Source: Rhodobacter sp. (GTDB lineage: Bacteria; Pseudomonadota; Alphaproteobacteria; Rhodobacterales; Rhodobacteraceae). From it: a stretch of 41,241 nt of DNA. Numbering within the stretch: position 1 is the stretch's first letter; the number at the start of each line of letters is the position of its first letter. Of the stretch, positions 39,526 through 41,241 are shown in pieces. The stretch is from assembly GCA_030066215.1 (NCBI GenBank), contig JASJCA010000023.1, forward strand, positions 1 to 41,241, given 5' to 3'. The translations under genes and the position numbers were made by a program. The notes under the pieces were generated by a model. That model made no database searches, was not told the origin of the DNA, and saw only the letters and a list, made by a program, of their open reading frames with translations.

Positions 39526-41241
39526 ATGTGTACGATTTGCTCCAGGTTTCACGCCTACCAACCCGACTGCGCCTACCAGGGCTCTTCGGACCCGATTGAC
39601 GCCGACGGCGCGCAGGGCACGGCCTATTGGCCGGGCAGCGGCACCGGCGGCGGTGGCCAGCCGGCGCTGCCGGTCTTCACCCTGGACCAGATCGCCAATC
39701 AGCTGACCGACGGCTACTGGACCAGCCAGGGCGACGCCCGCGCCGGCTTCAACGTCACGGTCGGCGACACGCTCACCGTGAACCTCACCGCGCTGACCGG
39801 GGCCGGGCAACAGCTGGCCCGCTGGGCGCTCGAAGCCTGGTCGGCGGTGTCGGGACTGAATTTCGCCGAAACCAGCGGCAGCGCGCAGATCACCTTCGAC
39901 GACGAGGCCAGCGGCGCCTACGCCAATTCCTCGACCGCCGGCGGCTATCTGATCTCGAGCTTCGTCAACGTCTCCAAATCCGACTGGCTGCCGGCTTACG
40001 GCACCACGATCGACAGCTATTCGTTCCAGACCTACGTGCACGAGATCGGCCATGCCCTGGGGCTGGGCCACGCCGGCAACTACAACGGCTCGGGCAGCTA
40101 TTCGCAGACCGGCAGCGGCAGCAACCATTACCTCAACGACAGCTGGCAAGCGACGGTGATGTCGTATTTCGACCAGTCCGAAAACACCCATATCGCCGGC
40201 AGCATGGCCTACACCATGACCGCGATGCAGGCCGACATCATCGCCATCCAAGATCTCTACGGCACCGGCGTCAGCGCCAATTCCGGCAACACCACCTATG
40301 GCGCCAATGCCACCGTCGGCGGCTATCTCGGCACCCTCTTCGGCCAGATCTTCGGCGAAGATCCGGCCAATAGCAGTCTCTATACAGGCAATAACGTCGC
40401 TTTTGCGATCTTCGACACCGGCGGGATCGACACCCTGGATCTGTCGCCGGCCACCGCCAACCAAAGCATCAGCCTGGCCGATGCGGCGATCTCGGACGTG
40501 CTCGGCCTGACCGGCAATCTCTCGCTCGCCCGCGGCACGGTGATCGAAAACGCCATCGGCGGATCGGGGGCCGACGCGATCACCGGCAACGGCGCGGACA
40601 ACCAGCTTCAGGGCAATGCCGGGGCCGACACGCTTTTGGGCGAGGCGGGGGCGGATTCGCTGCAGGGCGATGCCGGCACGGACGAGCTGCGCGGCGGCAC
40701 CGGGGCCGACACCCTGACCGGCGGCGACGGCAACGACACGCTGTTCGGCAATACCAGCACCGATGTGCTGATGGGCGGCGCCGGCGACGACGAATTGTCG
40801 GGCGGCAGCGGGCTCGACATGCTCTACGGCGGGGCCGGCGGCGACTATCTGATCGGTCATGACGGCTGGGATTCGCTCTTCGGCGAGGCCGGCAACGACG
40901 AGTTGCGCGGCAGTACGGGCAGCGACACGCTGTCGGGCGGCAGCGGCAACGACAGCCTGCACGGCGGCACCGGGGTCGACACGCTGCTGGGGGGGGCCGG
41001 CAATGACAGCCTTTGGGGCAACCAGGGCGCTGATCCCCTGTTTGGCGAGGACGGCGCGGACGAACTCTTCGGCGGGTCGGGCATCGACACGCTGTCGGGC
41101 GGGGATGACGGCGACACGCTTTGGGGCAACGAGGGCGCCGACGAGATGTTCGGCAACAGCGGCGGCGATCTGCTCTACGGCGGCACCGGCAACGACAACC
41201 AGCGCGGCGGCGACGGCAACGACACGCTCTATGGCGGCCAG
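39526..41241 (+). CDS. RTX serralysin-like zinc metalloprotease (peptidase M10), N-terminal part; continues at 1-426
   Basis: The joined protein is 670 residues. It opens MCTICSRFHAYQPDCAYQG, a Cys-rich start (Cys2, Cys5, Cys15) of a kind seen in roseobacter RTX proteins. The catalytic domain has the zinc motif HEIGHALGLGH (His172, Glu173, His176, His182) and the Met-turn TVMSYF (Met212), both typical of serralysins (M10B), with AMQADIIAIQDLYG after it. RTX repeats start near residue 345 (GGSGADAITGNGADNQLQGN), run through the window end and resume at base 1. No signal peptide; type I secretion is expected. It probably digests or matures extracellular protein. A G8 run (40989-40996) lies within the coding sequence. 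Confidence 0.93.
   Translation, partial: MCTICSRFHAYQPDCAYQGSSDPIDADGAQGTAYWPGSGTGGGGQPALPVFTLDQIANQLTDGYWTSQGDARAGFNVTVGDTLTVNLTALTGAGQQLARWALEAWSAVSGLNFAETSGSAQITFDDEASGAYANSSTAGGYLISSFVNVSKSDWLPAYGTTIDSYSFQTYVHEIGHALGLGHAGNYNGSGSYSQTGSGSNHYLNDSWQATVMSYFDQSENTHIAGSMAYTMTAMQADIIAIQDLYGTGVSANSGNTTYGANATVGGYLGTLFGQIFGEDPANSSLYTGNNVAFAIFDTGGIDTLDLSPATANQSISLADAAISDVLGLTGNLSLARGTVIENAIGGSGADAITGNGADNQLQGNAGADTLLGEAGADSLQGDAGTDELRGGTGADTLTGGDGNDTLFGNTSTDVLMGGAGDDELSGGSGLDMLYGGAGGDYLIGHDGWDSLFGEAGNDELRGSTGSDTLSGGSGNDSLHGGTGVDTLLGGAGNDSLWGNQGADPLFGEDGADELFGGSGIDTLSGGDDGDTLWGNEGADEMFGNSGGDLLYGGTGNDNQRGGDGNDTLYGGQ
40681..41241 (+). repeat. Duplicated RTX/secretion cassette, copy in the protease gene (continues 130-426)
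   Basis: Collinear with 17381-18238: both blocks begin at GACGAGCTG and both reach the stop codon after exactly 858 bp. Shared DNA stretches such as GCGACTATCTGATCGG-type tracts are nearly identical. The N-terminal parts of the two proteins are unrelated. Confidence 0.75.
41113..41241. repeat. Terminal direct overlap, right copy
   Basis: Identical to positions 1-129. See the left copy: together they show that the molecule is circular and that true unique length is 41,112 bp. Confidence 0.9.

Noticed and set aside
1-41241. Prophage or integrative element
   Set aside because: No integrase, phage structural gene, transposase or attachment repeats; the replicon genes argue for a plasmid.

Overview
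The window reads as one complete circular plasmid of about 41,112 bp from a GC-rich alphaproteobacterium, most likely a member of the Rhodobacterales (Roseobacter group). The first 129 bases are identical to the last 129. When the ends are joined, an open reading frame that runs off the right edge (from 39526) continues in frame to a stop at 426 and gives a full-length RTX metalloprotease. The taxonomic call rests on a RepA-type initiator with divergent parAB, a MucR/Ros regulator, the rmlCBDA set, RTX proteins with roseobacter-like ends and very high GC. Rhodobacterales 'biofilm plasmids' with a RepA replicon and a dTDP-rhamnose operon are known; this looks like a relative with a much enlarged surface-glycan cargo. 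I saw no relaxase, conjugation gene, transposase, tRNA, rRNA or CRISPR array.

Layout. 39526-41241 joined to 1-426: serralysin-like RTX protease. 725-1174: MucR regulator. 1325-2689: parB flanked by two inverted copies of a roughly 108-bp multi-hairpin element (candidate centromere). 2772-4169: parA. 4202-4619: origin with three 22-bp iterons and a DnaA box. 4620-5618: repA. 5947-8450: two paralogous secreted fibre-like proteins. 8635-11350: three sulfotransferases. 11709-13937: a two-domain glycosyltransferase. 14057-15382: UDP-glucose dehydrogenase. 15557-18238: a second RTX protein. 18341-21648: capsule ABC exporter genes (kpsM, kpsE, kpsT). 22092-29218: a nonulosonic (sialic-type) acid block with a putative glycosyltransferase, NeuA-HAD fusion, GT42 sialyltransferase-like enzyme, AGE epimerase, GT2 enzymes and NeuB. 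29320-34914: TylF-like methyltransferase, ManC and rmlCBDA. 35247-36461: GT4. 36541-37139: parDE toxin-antitoxin. 37305-39251: membrane-anchored NDP-sugar 4,6-dehydratase.

How the parts fit. The plasmid can make or activate dTDP-rhamnose, GDP-mannose (from mannose-1-phosphate), UDP-glucuronate, a 4-keto-6-deoxy UDP-sugar and a CMP-nonulosonate. It has several glycosyltransferases to join sugars, sulfotransferases and a methyltransferase that could decorate them, and an ABC exporter to move the product. It also encodes secreted RTX and fibre-like proteins. I infer a plasmid-borne programme for an acidic, sulfated and sialylated, rhamnose-containing capsule or biofilm matrix, possibly under MucR control. 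The outer-membrane export channel and the type I secretion system are not on the plasmid and would have to come from the chromosome.

The most novel-looking element is the pair of mirrored structures around parB: the stems differ in sequence between the copies but keep their base pairing.
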